Of a stretch of 64,000 nucleotides of DNA, positions 17,506 through 25,844 are shown piece by piece. The notes beneath the pieces were generated by a model. It ran no database searches. It saw only the letters and a list, made by a program, of their open reading frames with translations, and had not been told where the DNA came from. The translations under genes were made by a program, and so were the position numbers. Source of the DNA: Collimonas sp. OK307 (lineage in GTDB: Bacteria; Pseudomonadota; Gammaproteobacteria; Burkholderiales; Burkholderiaceae_D); NCBI RefSeq assembly GCF_900113705.1, contig NZ_FOQI01000003.1, positions 62,001 through 126,000 of the forward strand, in the 5' to 3' direction. How positions within the stretch are numbered: position 1 is the stretch's first letter; every line of letters starts with the position of its first letter.

Positions 17506-18639
17506 ATGAAAAAAACGCTATTAGCGCTGGCTGTTCTGGGGACCATGGGCTGTATCAATACGGCATCGGCACAAACCAATGTCACTATCTATGGCCTGAT
17601 CGATGCCACCATCAGCACCGTCAATCATGCAGACAAGGCCGGCGACCGCCTGACCGGCATCCCGGTGGCCTGGTTCAGCGGCAATCGGATCGGCTTCCGT
17701 GGTAATGAAGACCTCGGTGGCGGACTCAAGGCGATTTTCAAACTGGAAGCTGAATTCGTGGTCGGCACCGGTGAAATGGATACACCTGGCGTGTTGTTCA
17801 ACCGCGACGCATGGGTCGGCTTGCAAGACACTACTTTCGGCCAGATCGTACTGGGCCGCCAAAATACCCTGGCACGCGATTTCTCCCAGGTCTACGGCGA
17901 CGCATACGGTTCCAAGCTCGGCCTGGAAGAAGGCGGCTACACCAACAACAACAACTTCAAGCAACTGATTTTCTACTCGGGCAGCGCTACCGGCACACGC
18001 TACGACAATGGCGTGACCTGGAAGAAAGTATTCAGTAACGGCGTGGTGGCCGGCCTTGGCTATCAATTTGGTAACGTTGCCGGTCAATTCGCGCACAACA
18101 CCACTAAATCTGCAGCGCTCGGCTACAACGGCTCCAACTTCATCGTTTCCGGCTTTATCAACCAGGCCGATGTTGGTAACGGCATCGACAGCAGCCTCGA
18201 AAAGCACAAGTCTTACTCGCTGGGCGGCAGCTACATTTTCGATCTGGTGCGTTTAAACGCCGGCTATTTCCATTACACCGCAGAACAAGGTGCACTCGGC
18301 AAGCGTAAGGACAACGCGTATACCGTATCGGCCAAGTTCACGCCGCAAGGTTCGTTCGACTATGAACTCGGTTATCAAGTAATGAAAGCCGACAACGCTG
18401 CTTACAATGCGGCCGGGACCGGCACCCTGAACGCGTACGCTGACGCTAGCGGCTCGACCGCCACAGGAAGCGGCAAGAAATCCACTATCTATGGCTCGAC
18501 CCGCTATCATTTATCCAAGCGCACCGAGCTGTATGTGGCAGCAGACTACATGAAGCTCACCGACGGCTATCGCGTGGCTTCAGCGCATGGCTTCCAGAAC
18601 CAGACTGAATTTGCACTGGGCATGATCACTAAATTCTGA
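17506..18639 (+). CDS. Gram-negative porin (betaproteobacterial trimeric type)
   Basis: Outer-membrane general porin of 377 residues. The chosen ATG has GGAG upstream and a signal peptide ending TASA before QTNVTIYGLIDATISTV, the standard first strand of Burkholderiales porins. Further markers are GNRIGFRGNEDLGGGLKAIF and the C-terminal FALGMITKF ending in Phe, the signal recognised by the BAM complex. Tandem placement behind the TctDE-like pair (200 bp gap) makes it a candidate target. Its transcript ends at the terminator at 18702. Confidence 0.95.
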   Translation: MKKTLLALAVLGTMGCINTASAQTNVTIYGLIDATISTVNHADKAGDRLTGIPVAWFSGNRIGFRGNEDLGGGLKAIFKLEAEFVVGTGEMDTPGVLFNRDAWVGLQDTTFGQIVLGRQNTLARDFSQVYGDAYGSKLGLEEGGYTNNNNFKQLIFYSGSATGTRYDNGVTWKKVFSNGVVAGLGYQFGNVAGQFAHNTTKSAALGYNGSNFIVSGFINQADVGNGIDSSLEKHKSYSLGGSYIFDLVRLNAGYFHYTAEQGALGKRKDNAYTVSAKFTPQGSFDYELGYQVMKADNAAYNAAGTGTLNAYADASGSTATGSGKKSTIYGSTRYHLSKRTELYVAADYMKLTDGYRVASAHGFQNQTEFALGMITKF

Positions 18640-18701
18640 TCTGTAAATTTATGCGTTGATCACCCTTTTGCAGATGGATTTTTTGAATCCAGGCATCGGG
18701 C

Positions 18702-18738
18702 AAAGCCGGCATGACTTTCGTCAGCGCCGGCTTTTTTT
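18702..18738 (+). terminator. Rho-independent terminator of the porin gene
   Basis: AAAGCCGGC (18702-18710) pairs with GCCGGCTTT (18726-18734); an inner TGAC/GTCA stem adds strength, and a run of seven T follows. It lies 62 bases after the porin stop. Confidence 0.85.
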
Positions 18739-18840
18739 GCCGGTCGCCATGCCTGACACATGCCCTACAGCACTATTCCACTACCTCAGTAACAGCTAAG
18801 TTTGAGCAACTATCCTGCTCTGCAATAGTCATAAGCTACC

Positions 18841-18861
18841 AGCCCCGATACGGGGCTTTTT
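18841..18861 (+). terminator. Second Rho-independent terminator, upstream of the PAP2 gene
   Basis: AGCCCCG, a 3-nt loop, then CGGGGCT and five T. It ends only 27 bases before the PAP2 start, and another terminator lies about 100 bases upstream. It must therefore end a short transcript starting between 18739 and 18840 (TTGAGC at 18802 could be a -35) or act as an attenuator for the PAP2 gene. Confidence 0.7.
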
Positions 18862-18888
18862 CATAGCAAGATATTGTCAAAGGGCACC

Positions 18889-19485
18889 ATGGAAGAATTC
18901 AATCAATCGCTGTTTCTGCTGATCAATGCCAGCACGCATCCCTCCTCATTGTTACTGAATAGCGCCATGCTATTCGCGGAATGGCTCATTTTCCTGATCC
19001 CGGGCGGCCTGCTGCTAGGCTGGTTTCGCGGCGGCGAACAAACCCGCAAGCTGATGCTGGAAGCGGTCGCTTGCGGCATCGTCGGTTTGTCGATCAGCAT
19101 GTTATTTGGTGTTTTTTGGCAACATCCACGCCCGTTCATGATCGACCTCGGCACCAATTTTCTTGCGCACGCTCCCGATTCGTCGTTTCCCAGCGATCAC
19201 CTGACTCTGCAATGGTCGGTGGCTTTCAGCTTTCTGCTACATCCGCAATTGCGCAAGACTGGCGCGATCTTGAGCTTGCTCGGCCTGCCGATGGCATGGG
19301 CCCGGATTTACCTGGGCGTCCATTTTCCGCTCGACATGCTGGGCGCGGCAATGGTTGCAGCGCTTAGCGCCGTGCTCTGCTTTGGCTGTGCAAAGTGGTT
19401 TATCGGACCGCTGTTCAAATCCGTTTCCTTCATCCATGGCCGTTTGTTCGCGCCGCTGATCCGTCGCGGCTGGATGTTGAAATAA
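18889..19485 (+). CDS. PAP2-family phosphatase, undecaprenyl-diphosphatase (BcrC/YbjG) type
   Basis: Membrane phosphatase of 198 residues with about five helices. The PAP2 signature appears as HPRPF, SFPSDH and ARIYLGVHFPLDML, with the catalytic His residues in the last two. FPSDH rather than PSGH is usual for the undecaprenyl-pyrophosphate branch. It would recycle the lipid carrier for peptidoglycan at the outer face of the inner membrane. I prefer the ATG at 18889 with AAGGG upstream over the TTG at 18874. It lies 58 bp before the two-component pair, which may be co-expressed. Confidence 0.88.
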   Translation: MEEFNQSLFLLINASTHPSSLLLNSAMLFAEWLIFLIPGGLLLGWFRGGEQTRKLMLEAVACGIVGLSISMLFGVFWQHPRPFMIDLGTNFLAHAPDSSFPSDHLTLQWSVAFSFLLHPQLRKTGAILSLLGLPMAWARIYLGVHFPLDMLGAAMVAALSAVLCFGCAKWFIGPLFKSVSFIHGRLFAPLIRRGWMLK

Positions 19486-19543
19486 GCCAACTGCAAGGTA
19501 AAATCAGCCAGAGACGCGCTTTGAGCCATCGAGAGGAACGGGA

Positions 19544-20206
19544 ATGAGGGTATTGCTGGTAGAAGACGATCGCATGATCGGCGATGCAGTCCAGATAGCG
19601 TTGCGCGACGCCAGCCATGCTGTCGACTGGGTCCACGACGGCACGGCAGCCTTGAGCGCTGCAGCCAGCGAAAGCTACGACGTCATGTTGCTTGATCTGG
19701 GCTTGCCGCAGCAGGACGGATTTGCCGTGCTGCGCCAGCTACGGCAGCAAAGCAACAGCTTGCCGGTGCTGATCGTAACGGCCCGGGATGCAGTCGAAGA
19801 CCGTATCGGCGGCCTCGACCTGGGTGCAGACGATTACGTGATCAAGCCGTTCGAGATGGGCGAATTGCTGGCGCGCATGCGCGCCGTGGTGCGGCGCAAA
19901 GCCGGCAACGCCAATCCGGTGATGAGCAACGGTTCCTTGTTTCTCGATCCCAGCACCCGCGAAGTTACCGCGGACGGTGTCGCGACCCGCTTGTCGGCGC
20001 GCGAGTTCTCCTTGCTCCACGCGTTGTTGCTGAGGCCCGGGGCGATTCTGTCACGCCAGGAACTGGAAGACCGCATCTATGGCTGGAACGAAGAGGTCGA
20101 GAGCAATGCGGTGGAATTCCTGATTCATTCGATCCGTAAAAAACTGGGTGCGGCGTCGATCAAGAATGTCAGGGGGTTGGGATGGATGGTTTCAAAACAA
20201 GACTAA
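19544..20206 (+). CDS. OmpR-family response regulator, QseB/PmrA-like
   Basis: 220 residues: receiver (MRVLLVEDDRMIGDAVQIAL; phospho-Asp in VMLLDLGLPQQDG; Lys in VIKPFEMGELLARM) and winged-helix DNA-binding domain ending NAVEFLIHSIRKKLG. The sequence resembles QseB and PmrA. Its end overlaps the kinase start by 25 bases. Downstream of a PAP2 phosphatase, so a link to cell-envelope lipid modification is plausible but not shown. Confidence 0.92.
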   Translation: MRVLLVEDDRMIGDAVQIALRDASHAVDWVHDGTAALSAAASESYDVMLLDLGLPQQDGFAVLRQLRQQSNSLPVLIVTARDAVEDRIGGLDLGADDYVIKPFEMGELLARMRAVVRRKAGNANPVMSNGSLFLDPSTREVTADGVATRLSAREFSLLHALLLRPGAILSRQELEDRIYGWNEEVESNAVEFLIHSIRKKLGAASIKNVRGLGWMVSKQD

Positions 20207-21531
20207 GCCATTCATTGCAATTCCGGCTGTCGCTATGGCTCTCCCTGGTGATTCTCGCCATGGCGGTGCCGGCGGGTGTGTACTCTTTTTTTTCGGCTTT
20301 TCATGAGGCCAACGACCTGCAAGACGATCAGTTGCGCCAGGTTGCGGCGCTGGTGCTTAGCCGCGACTTGCCGCCGGCAACACCGGATCGTCGCGCAACA
20401 GGAAAAATGAAGGACGACGAATCGAAAGTCATCGTCCAGATTCTGGCGCCGGCACAATACGCCGGCGACGACGATACCTCGCTGCGCCTGCCCGCCGACC
20501 TGCCCGACGGCATCCAGACAGTCAAGGTTGGCCATGTACCGTGGCGCCTGTTTGTCAAGCCGGCCGCATCCGGCCAGCGGCTGGCCGTGGGCCAGCAGAC
20601 CGAGGTGCGCGACGAGATTGCCCGCGACAGCGGCTTGAGAACCGTGATGCCATTCGTGGTGCTGATCCCGATATTGATTGCGTTGGTCAGTATCATGGTG
20701 CGCGGCATGCTGCGCCCGATTGCAAGGCTGTCGCAAGAAGTCGACCGGCGCGACGATCAGGATATACGTCCACTCGACGAGCAGCATGTGGCGGATGAAA
20801 TCCGGCCCTTGATCGGCTCGATCAATCGCCTGTTGCGACGGGTTGCCGACAACATGGATGCACAGCGGCGCTTTCTTGCCGATGCCGCGCATGAGTTGCG
20901 TTCGCCGCTGACAGCCTTGTCGCTGCAAGCGGAAAATCTCGCCGCAACCGATCTTTCGCCAACGTCGAAAGCGCGCCTGCTACCGTTGCGGCAAGGCTTG
21001 AATCGCAGCAAAGCGCTGCTGGAACAATTGCTGACGCTGGCCCGCTCGCAAAATACCGGCGCCCCTCAGCCTAGCCAGGTCACCCAAGTGTCCTTGCAAG
21101 CAGCGTTACGGCGCGTGGTCGAGGATAGCTTGCCGCTGGCGCAAGCCAACCAGATCGATATCGGAGTTGAAGCCGATACTGAAGTTACGCTGGCGGCGCA
21201 GGAAGTCGATATCGTCGCCTTGATACGTAACCTGATCGACAATGCAATCCGCTATACGCCGCCAGGCGGCAACGTGGAAATACGTCTGCACGCGCAGCCT
21301 GGCCTGGTCAGCATCGAGGTGGAAGATAGCGGACCCGGTATCCGGGAAGCAGAACGTGAGCGGGTTTTCGATCCTTTTTATCGCGTGCCGGGCAGCGACC
21401 AGGATGGTTCCGGCCTGGGCCTGTCGATCGTCAAGTCGATCGTGGCAAGGCTGCATGGCAAGATCGAACTACAACATGCCCGCAGCGATGCTCCTTATGG
21501 CTTAAAGGTCATTATTCGCCTTCCTACTTGA
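20182..21531 (+). CDS. Sensor histidine kinase, QseC/PmrB-like
   Basis: 449-residue inner-membrane kinase: a helix near 10-35, a short periplasmic region, a second helix near 155-175, then RGMLRPIARLSQEVDRRDDQ (HAMP-like). The H-box is LADAAHELRSPLTALSLQAE; ATP-binding motifs are NLIDNAIRYTPPGG, VEDSGPGI and GSGLGLSIV. The ATG at 20182 lies inside the regulator gene, showing translational coupling. The signal is unknown. Confidence 0.92.
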   Translation: MDGFKTRLSHSLQFRLSLWLSLVILAMAVPAGVYSFFSAFHEANDLQDDQLRQVAALVLSRDLPPATPDRRATGKMKDDESKVIVQILAPAQYAGDDDTSLRLPADLPDGIQTVKVGHVPWRLFVKPAASGQRLAVGQQTEVRDEIARDSGLRTVMPFVVLIPILIALVSIMVRGMLRPIARLSQEVDRRDDQDIRPLDEQHVADEIRPLIGSINRLLRRVADNMDAQRRFLADAAHELRSPLTALSLQAENLAATDLSPTSKARLLPLRQGLNRSKALLEQLLTLARSQNTGAPQPSQVTQVSLQAALRRVVEDSLPLAQANQIDIGVEADTEVTLAAQEVDIVALIRNLIDNAIRYTPPGGNVEIRLHAQPGLVSIEVEDSGPGIREAERERVFDPFYRVPGSDQDGSGLGLSIVKSIVARLHGKIELQHARSDAPYGLKVIIRLPT

Positions 21532-21590
21532 TGTCCGCCTGATATCGCAGGCGCAATGCTCAGCACTTTGCCCGGCTCCCGGCTTTAGAT

Positions 21591-22814
21591 TCAGATCACT
21601 CCTTGCTGCCGCAACTCCGCGATTTGCTCCGCACTTCTGCCGATGGCCGCCAGCACCTCTGCAGTATGCTGGCCCAGCTCCGGGCCCACCCAGTTGGTCT
21701 GGCCCGGGGTAGCAGACAGCTTGGGTACGATACCCGGCAAGTCTATCGGCTGACCGTCCGGTAAAACATGCTGCTGGATCATGTCACGCGCGCGGAAATG
21801 CGGATCCTGGTGGATATCCGCTGCGGTATAGACTTTGCTGCTCGGCACTTCAGCCTGCTCCAGCACTTGCAGCACATGTTCCAGGTCGTGTTGCGAGGTC
21901 CATTCCGTAATTGCTGCATCGAGCATGTCGTTATTCTGCGCCCTGCCGTCGTTGCGCGCCAGGCGCGGATCTTCCGCCAGGTCGCTGCGGCCGATGGCAT
22001 GCATCAGGCGTTTGAAGATGCTGTCGCCGTTGCCGGCGATGATGACATAGTGCTCGCCACGCGCGTCGCTCAGGCATGGATAGGTGCTCGAAGGCGAAAT
22101 GCCGGGAAAGCTGGCGCCGGTACGCTCGCGTACGAAACCGAACTCGGCATATTCCGGAATCAGGCTTTCCATCACGCCGAACACGGCTTCGTACAAAGCG
22201 ATATCGATGAACTGCCCTTTGCCGCCATTCGCGTTCAGATGGTGCATGGCAAGCAGCGCACCGATTACGCCATACAGCGAAGCCAGCGTGTCACCGATGC
22301 TGACGCCAACCCGCACCGGCGGCCGGTCTGGATAACCGGCCAGGTTACGCAAACCGCCCATCGATTCGGCAATCGCAGCAAAACCCGGCCGCGCATGGTA
22401 AGGGCCATCCTGGCCATAGCCGGATACCCGCACCATGATCAGCTTCGGATTAATCTTCGACAAATCCTCCCAGCCCAGGCCCCATCCTTCCAGCGTACCG
22501 GGACGAAAATTCTCGATCACGATATCGGCATCCTTGACCAGGTCGCGCACGATCTGTTGCCCTTGTTCCGATTTCAGGTTCAGCGTTACCGATTTCTTGT
22601 TTCGGCTCTGCGAATACCACCACAGTGATGTGCCGTTATGCAGCTTGCGCCATTTGCGCAGCGGATCGCCGTCACCCGGCGCTTCTATCTTGATCACCTC
22701 GGCGCCGAACTGGCCCAGCAGGCTGGCGGCATATGGCCCCGCAATCAAGGTGCCGAGTTCAATCACCTTGACACCCTGGAGCGAAGATTGTTGTTCTGCT
22801 GAAGGCTGCTTCAT
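21591..22814 (-). CDS. Class III CoA-transferase (CaiB/BaiF family), SUGCT-like
   Basis: 407 residues when started at 22814, where AGGTGA lies just upstream. It opens LQGVKVIELGTLIAGPYAAS. The likely catalytic Asp, which forms the aspartyl-CoA mixed anhydride in this family, is Asp175 in VGVSIGDTLASLYG. That context is typical of dicarboxylate CoA-transferases such as glutarate/succinyl-CoA transferase, and it lacks the His-Asp pair of AMACR, unlike the homologue at 2359. The frame stays open upstream through a 36-bp hexanucleotide repeat that would encode a Ser run; this is not protein-like. Single gene, convergent with the QseBC-like pair. Confidence 0.87.
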   Translation of the reverse strand: MKQPSAEQQSSLQGVKVIELGTLIAGPYAASLLGQFGAEVIKIEAPGDGDPLRKWRKLHNGTSLWWYSQSRNKKSVTLNLKSEQGQQIVRDLVKDADIVIENFRPGTLEGWGLGWEDLSKINPKLIMVRVSGYGQDGPYHARPGFAAIAESMGGLRNLAGYPDRPPVRVGVSIGDTLASLYGVIGALLAMHHLNANGGKGQFIDIALYEAVFGVMESLIPEYAEFGFVRERTGASFPGISPSSTYPCLSDARGEHYVIIAGNGDSIFKRLMHAIGRSDLAEDPRLARNDGRAQNNDMLDAAITEWTSQHDLEHVLQVLEQAEVPSSKVYTAADIHQDPHFRARDMIQQHVLPDGQPIDLPGIVPKLSATPGQTNWVGPELGQHTAEVLAAIGRSAEQIAELRQQGVI

Positions 22815-22901
22815 TTCTGTCACCTGTCTCTTTATCTCTATTCTGTTCATACTGCGTATCAGCAGATTAAGGCAGATTATAAAGTAGGCAGCAGGACGGC
22901 A

Positions 22902-22937
22902 ACTGCTACTGCTACTGCTACTGCTACTGCTACTGCT
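22902..22937. repeat. Hexanucleotide microsatellite (6 x ACTGCT)
   Basis: Six exact tandem copies of ACTGCT, 88 bp upstream of the CoA-transferase start. Such tracts change length by slipped-strand mispairing. At this distance a change of copy number would shift promoter spacing or leader length without altering the protein. The rest of 22815-23103 shows no other clear element. Confidence 0.85.
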
Positions 22938-23103
22938 CACCTGCAACAATTCTCTACATTAATGCACCCGCATTTGTCGGTTTGTATCAAAGAGTTAAAA
23001 TGATTGATCTTGACGCCAACATTTGCAACCAGAAGTAACTCCTTTTGGCGGTTGCCGCGCTCCGGATTACTATTAGATAACTGATAAATGCGTAGGACAT
23101 ATC

Positions 23104-23445
23104 ATGAAAAAAATTGCTCTATTGGTACTTGCTGCTGCGGGCCTGATGGTCACCAGCTCGGCCAGTTTTGCCTACGGTTATTACGGCCATGGCGGCTTTT
23201 ACGGCCCGCGTTTTGGCGTAACCATAGGCGGACCGTTATATTGGGGTCCAGGCCCCTATTACTATCCGCCACCGGTTTATTACGCCCCGCCGCCGGTCTA
23301 TGTAGCGCCTGAACCGCAAACCTATATAGAAAAAGCCCCGGACTATGCGTATTACTGTCCTAGTCCGGCTGGTTATTACCCGCAGATTCCACGCTGTCCC
23401 AAAGGCTGGATGAAGGTAACGCCGGACGAAGCTCAACCTAGATAA
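23104..23445 (+). CDS. Small exported Pro/Tyr-rich protein
   Basis: 113 residues with a signal peptide (MKKIALLVLAAAGLMVTSSA, cleavage after SFA). The mature chain is rich in Tyr, Gly and Pro (YYPPPVYYAPPPVYVAPEP) and ends in a conserved-looking module with two Cys, YYCPSPAGYYPQIPRCPKGW. I know this C-terminal module from many Burkholderiales exported proteins without function. Probably periplasmic or outer-membrane associated. It lies 14 bp before the glycine-zipper lipoprotein gene, so the two are likely one operon. Confidence 0.75.
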   Translation: MKKIALLVLAAAGLMVTSSASFAYGYYGHGGFYGPRFGVTIGGPLYWGPGPYYYPPPVYYAPPPVYVAPEPQTYIEKAPDYAYYCPSPAGYYPQIPRCPKGWMKVTPDEAQPR

Positions 23446-23459
23446 TAAGGCGGTGTGTG

Positions 23460-24020
23460 ATGATAAATGGAACTACCAAGGTAATCGCGGCCTCGATGGC
23501 CGTTTTGCTGACCGGCTGCGTAACTGCGCCGTCCGGCCCGAACGTAATGGCACTGCCGGGCGCCGGCAAGAGCTATGAACAGTTCCGCAACGATGAAGCG
23601 GTCTGCCAGCGCGCAGCGCAAGACAGAGTAGGACCGTATGCACCGCAAGCGGCAGCTGACAATGCAGTAGGTACGGCAGCAGCAGGCACCGTGATCGGCG
23701 CAGCGGCCGGCGCCTTGATCGGTGCAGCAACCGGCCGTGCCGGCGCCGGTGCGGCGATTGGCGGCGGCGTCGGTTTGCTGGCCGGCAGTTCGGTAGCAGG
23801 CGACTCGGCTTCTCGCAGCAGTTATGGCATGCAGCGTCAGTACAACAATGTGTATACCCAATGCATGTACGCCAAGGGTAACCAGGTACCGGTTTCGGGT
23901 GGCTATGCGAATAATCGCCGTCAGTATGCACCGCCTCCGCAGTACTCGGCGCCGCCCGATTATTATCCGCCGCAACGGGGGAATAGCTATGGGCCACCGC
24001 CGGACTATGTGCCTTATTGA
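23460..24020 (+). CDS. Glycine-zipper lipoprotein
   Basis: 186 residues starting at the ATG at 23460 with AAGGCGG upstream. A lipobox, LLTGC, near residue 20 predicts a lipid-anchored protein. The middle holds two glycine-zipper stretches (GTVIGAAAGALIGAATGRAG and AAIGGGVGLLAGSS), the kind that span or bend membranes in the YMGG-like/OmpA-lipoprotein group. The tail is rich in Pro/Tyr (PPPQYSAPPDYYPP), like its upstream partner. Likely outer-membrane structural role; exact function unknown. Confidence 0.8.
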   Translation: MINGTTKVIAASMAVLLTGCVTAPSGPNVMALPGAGKSYEQFRNDEAVCQRAAQDRVGPYAPQAAADNAVGTAAAGTVIGAAAGALIGAATGRAGAGAAIGGGVGLLAGSSVAGDSASRSSYGMQRQYNNVYTQCMYAKGNQVPVSGGYANNRRQYAPPPQYSAPPDYYPPQRGNSYGPPPDYVPY

Positions 24021-24041
24021 TCGCGGTTGATCACTACCAGT

Positions 24042-24070
24042 ACAAAGACATGCTTTATGCATGTCTTTGT
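24042..24070 (+). terminator. Perfect hairpin after the glycine-zipper gene
   Basis: Twelve-base arms ACAAAGACATGC and GCATGTCTTTGT with a 5-nt loop, 22 bases after the stop codon. No immediate U-run (GCATTTGG follows), so termination may be weak or Rho-assisted. Confidence 0.55.
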
Positions 24071-24191
24071 GCATTTGGAGGGCGTTTTTTTATGTGGATG
24101 TGGGTGTGACGCCGATCGAATGCGACGGGGTGTACTGCGTGGGGTTGTTTTTGACGCGGCTTTTGACTTTGAAGTCCGCATGGGGACGCTG

Positions 24192-24389
24192 CCAAATGTG
24201 GCGCGTGTCAGTCGGGAATTGTGGGAAGACATGTTTGAGCGCAGCGAGTTGGTCTTTCCACCCGACTGACACGCGACACATTTGGGGACCTGACCGAAGG
24301 GAAGGCAGTGGCTTTGCGGTCGCCTTCTTTTTGGTTACTTTTTCTTGGCGAAGCAAGAAAAAGTGACTAGCTGCCGGGCTACCCCCGGC
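24192..24389. repeat. Mosaic palindromic intergenic element
   Basis: Three nested or serial hairpins fill this gap. A 25-bp inverted repeat with one mismatch (24192-24216 with 24261-24285) has a further TGGGAAGAC/GTCTTTCCA stem inside it. TTACTTTTTCTTG (24335-24347) pairs with 24354-24366 with one mismatch. GCCGGG (24373) pairs with CCCGGC (24384). Frames through it encode EKVTKKKA and similar low-value peptides that I remember from spurious ORFs in related genomes, so it is probably an interspersed repeat. It separates the convergent glycine-zipper and kinase genes. Confidence 0.6.
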
Positions 24390-24426
24390 GCACGTACCCA
24401 CGGAGCAGCAACCCAATCAGCTACCC

Positions 24427-25803
24427 TCAAATCCCATTCAAAGCCGGCACCCGCAAAGTAACCTCCAGCCCACCCTCCGGATGATTACGCAACTGCAACG
24501 TAGCCCGATGATTCTCGGCGATATTACGCGCAATCGTCAGCCCCAACCCAGTCCCCCCCGTATCCCGCGAACGCGAAGTCTCCAACCTGAAAAACGGATC
24601 AAACACCGCCTCCAGGAACTCCGCAGGAATACCCGTTCCGCCATCGCGAATAGTGATCACGATATCAGCCCCCTCACGCGCCACCTGCAGACGCGCATAA
24701 CGGCCGTATTTGGTCGCATTATCGACCAGATTTGTCAGGCAACGCCGCAACGTATTCGGCTGCGCCATGATCGAAGCGCGCGTACGCCCCTCCAGCGTAA
24801 CGTCCTGTCGGGCATCGACCGCATCAGCGCAAACGCTATCCAGCAAGGAATCGATATCCAGCTTCTGCATCACCTCCGCCGAATCCATGCTACGCGCCAA
24901 ATCCAAACCCTCACGCACCATGCCCTGCATGACAGCAAGATCCTCCAGCAACTTGCGACGCAAATCATCTTCACCCACTTTTTCCAAACGCAGGCGCAAT
25001 CGGGTCAACGGTGTTTGCAAATCATGGGTAATCGCCGCCAACATATGGGTACGGTGCTGAATCTGCCGCTTGATCCGCGCCTGCATGGCGTTGAATGCGG
25101 TAGCAGCCAGGCGCACTTCCGTCGGCCCGGTTTCATCCAGCGGCGGCCGGTCGATATCGCGCCCCAATTCACCGGCGGCAACCGCCAGATGCTTGATCGG
25201 CCGCGCCGTCATTTTGGCCACAAAAAAAGCCAGGCCACCGATCAACAACAGGAACAATGCGAAATAAGGTGACAGGTACGGTATGCCGGGCGGCCGACCA
25301 GCCGGCCCTCCAGGTCCACGCATCATGCGCAGCTTCAGCTTCAGCAGCGCGCCGTCTTTCAGGCTGACGTAGACCACCTGGCATTCTTCGACCTTGCGAA
25401 ATTCAAGACCTCTGCGCGTGTGCAATTTGCAATTGCTTTGCTTATCCACCAGCACGCTGCGATCACCGCCCAGTCGGGCCTTCAGGAGCGCGGTCAGTGA
25501 AGGATTATCATTGATTGCACTTTCGGTATTTTTGACCATGCTGGCTTCCATGCCAAAATTATCACTGGTCTGCAACACCACGGAACGCATGTCAGGGCCG
25601 ACATTGTCTAGCGAAAAAACGATCTGTTCGACCCGCTCGGCAATGCGAAACTCGTAAAACTCCTTGAAAGCCTTGCGTCGTTCATTGTCGGCCAGCCAGC
25701 TGGTAGTGGCGGCCGCCACCAGGATCCCCGCCAGCAGAATCAGGAATACCCGGTTCGCAACCGAGCCAAGAAAATTTCTCACAGACAGAATTCCTTTTTT
25801 CAA
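24427..25803 (-). CDS. Sensor histidine kinase, EnvZ-like
   Basis: 458 residues. A membrane helix near 15-35, a periplasmic domain of about 130 residues, and a second helix near 175-200 (YLSPYFALFLLLIGGLAFFV) are followed by HAMP (TARPIKHLAVAAGELGRDID). The H-box is LAAITHDLQTPLTRLRLR; the ATPase domain has NLVDNATKYG, IRDGGTGIP and GTGLGLTIA. It follows its response regulator by 41 bp on the minus strand. The divergent Spy-like chaperone and the Mdt efflux operon next door suggest an envelope-damage signal, as for BaeS/CpxA, although the kinase sequence itself looks closer to EnvZ types. Confidence 0.92.
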   Translation of the reverse strand: MKKGILSVRNFLGSVANRVFLILLAGILVAAATTSWLADNERRKAFKEFYEFRIAERVEQIVFSLDNVGPDMRSVVLQTSDNFGMEASMVKNTESAINDNPSLTALLKARLGGDRSVLVDKQSNCKLHTRRGLEFRKVEECQVVYVSLKDGALLKLKLRMMRGPGGPAGRPPGIPYLSPYFALFLLLIGGLAFFVAKMTARPIKHLAVAAGELGRDIDRPPLDETGPTEVRLAATAFNAMQARIKRQIQHRTHMLAAITHDLQTPLTRLRLRLEKVGEDDLRRKLLEDLAVMQGMVREGLDLARSMDSAEVMQKLDIDSLLDSVCADAVDARQDVTLEGRTRASIMAQPNTLRRCLTNLVDNATKYGRYARLQVAREGADIVITIRDGGTGIPAEFLEAVFDPFFRLETSRSRDTGGTGLGLTIARNIAENHRATLQLRNHPEGGLEVTLRVPALNGI

Positions 25804-25844
25804 GCTTTAGCGCACGGTTGCCGCTGCCCGACCCGGCATACGCA

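Noticed and set aside
22815-22949. N-terminal extension of the CoA-transferase with a Ser run
   Set aside because: The run is a translated microsatellite; the family domain and a ribosome site place the start at 22814.
24090-24416. 108-codon minus-strand open frame in the gap before the kinase
   Set aside because: It runs through the mosaic hairpin element; the peptide is low quality and explained by the repeat.
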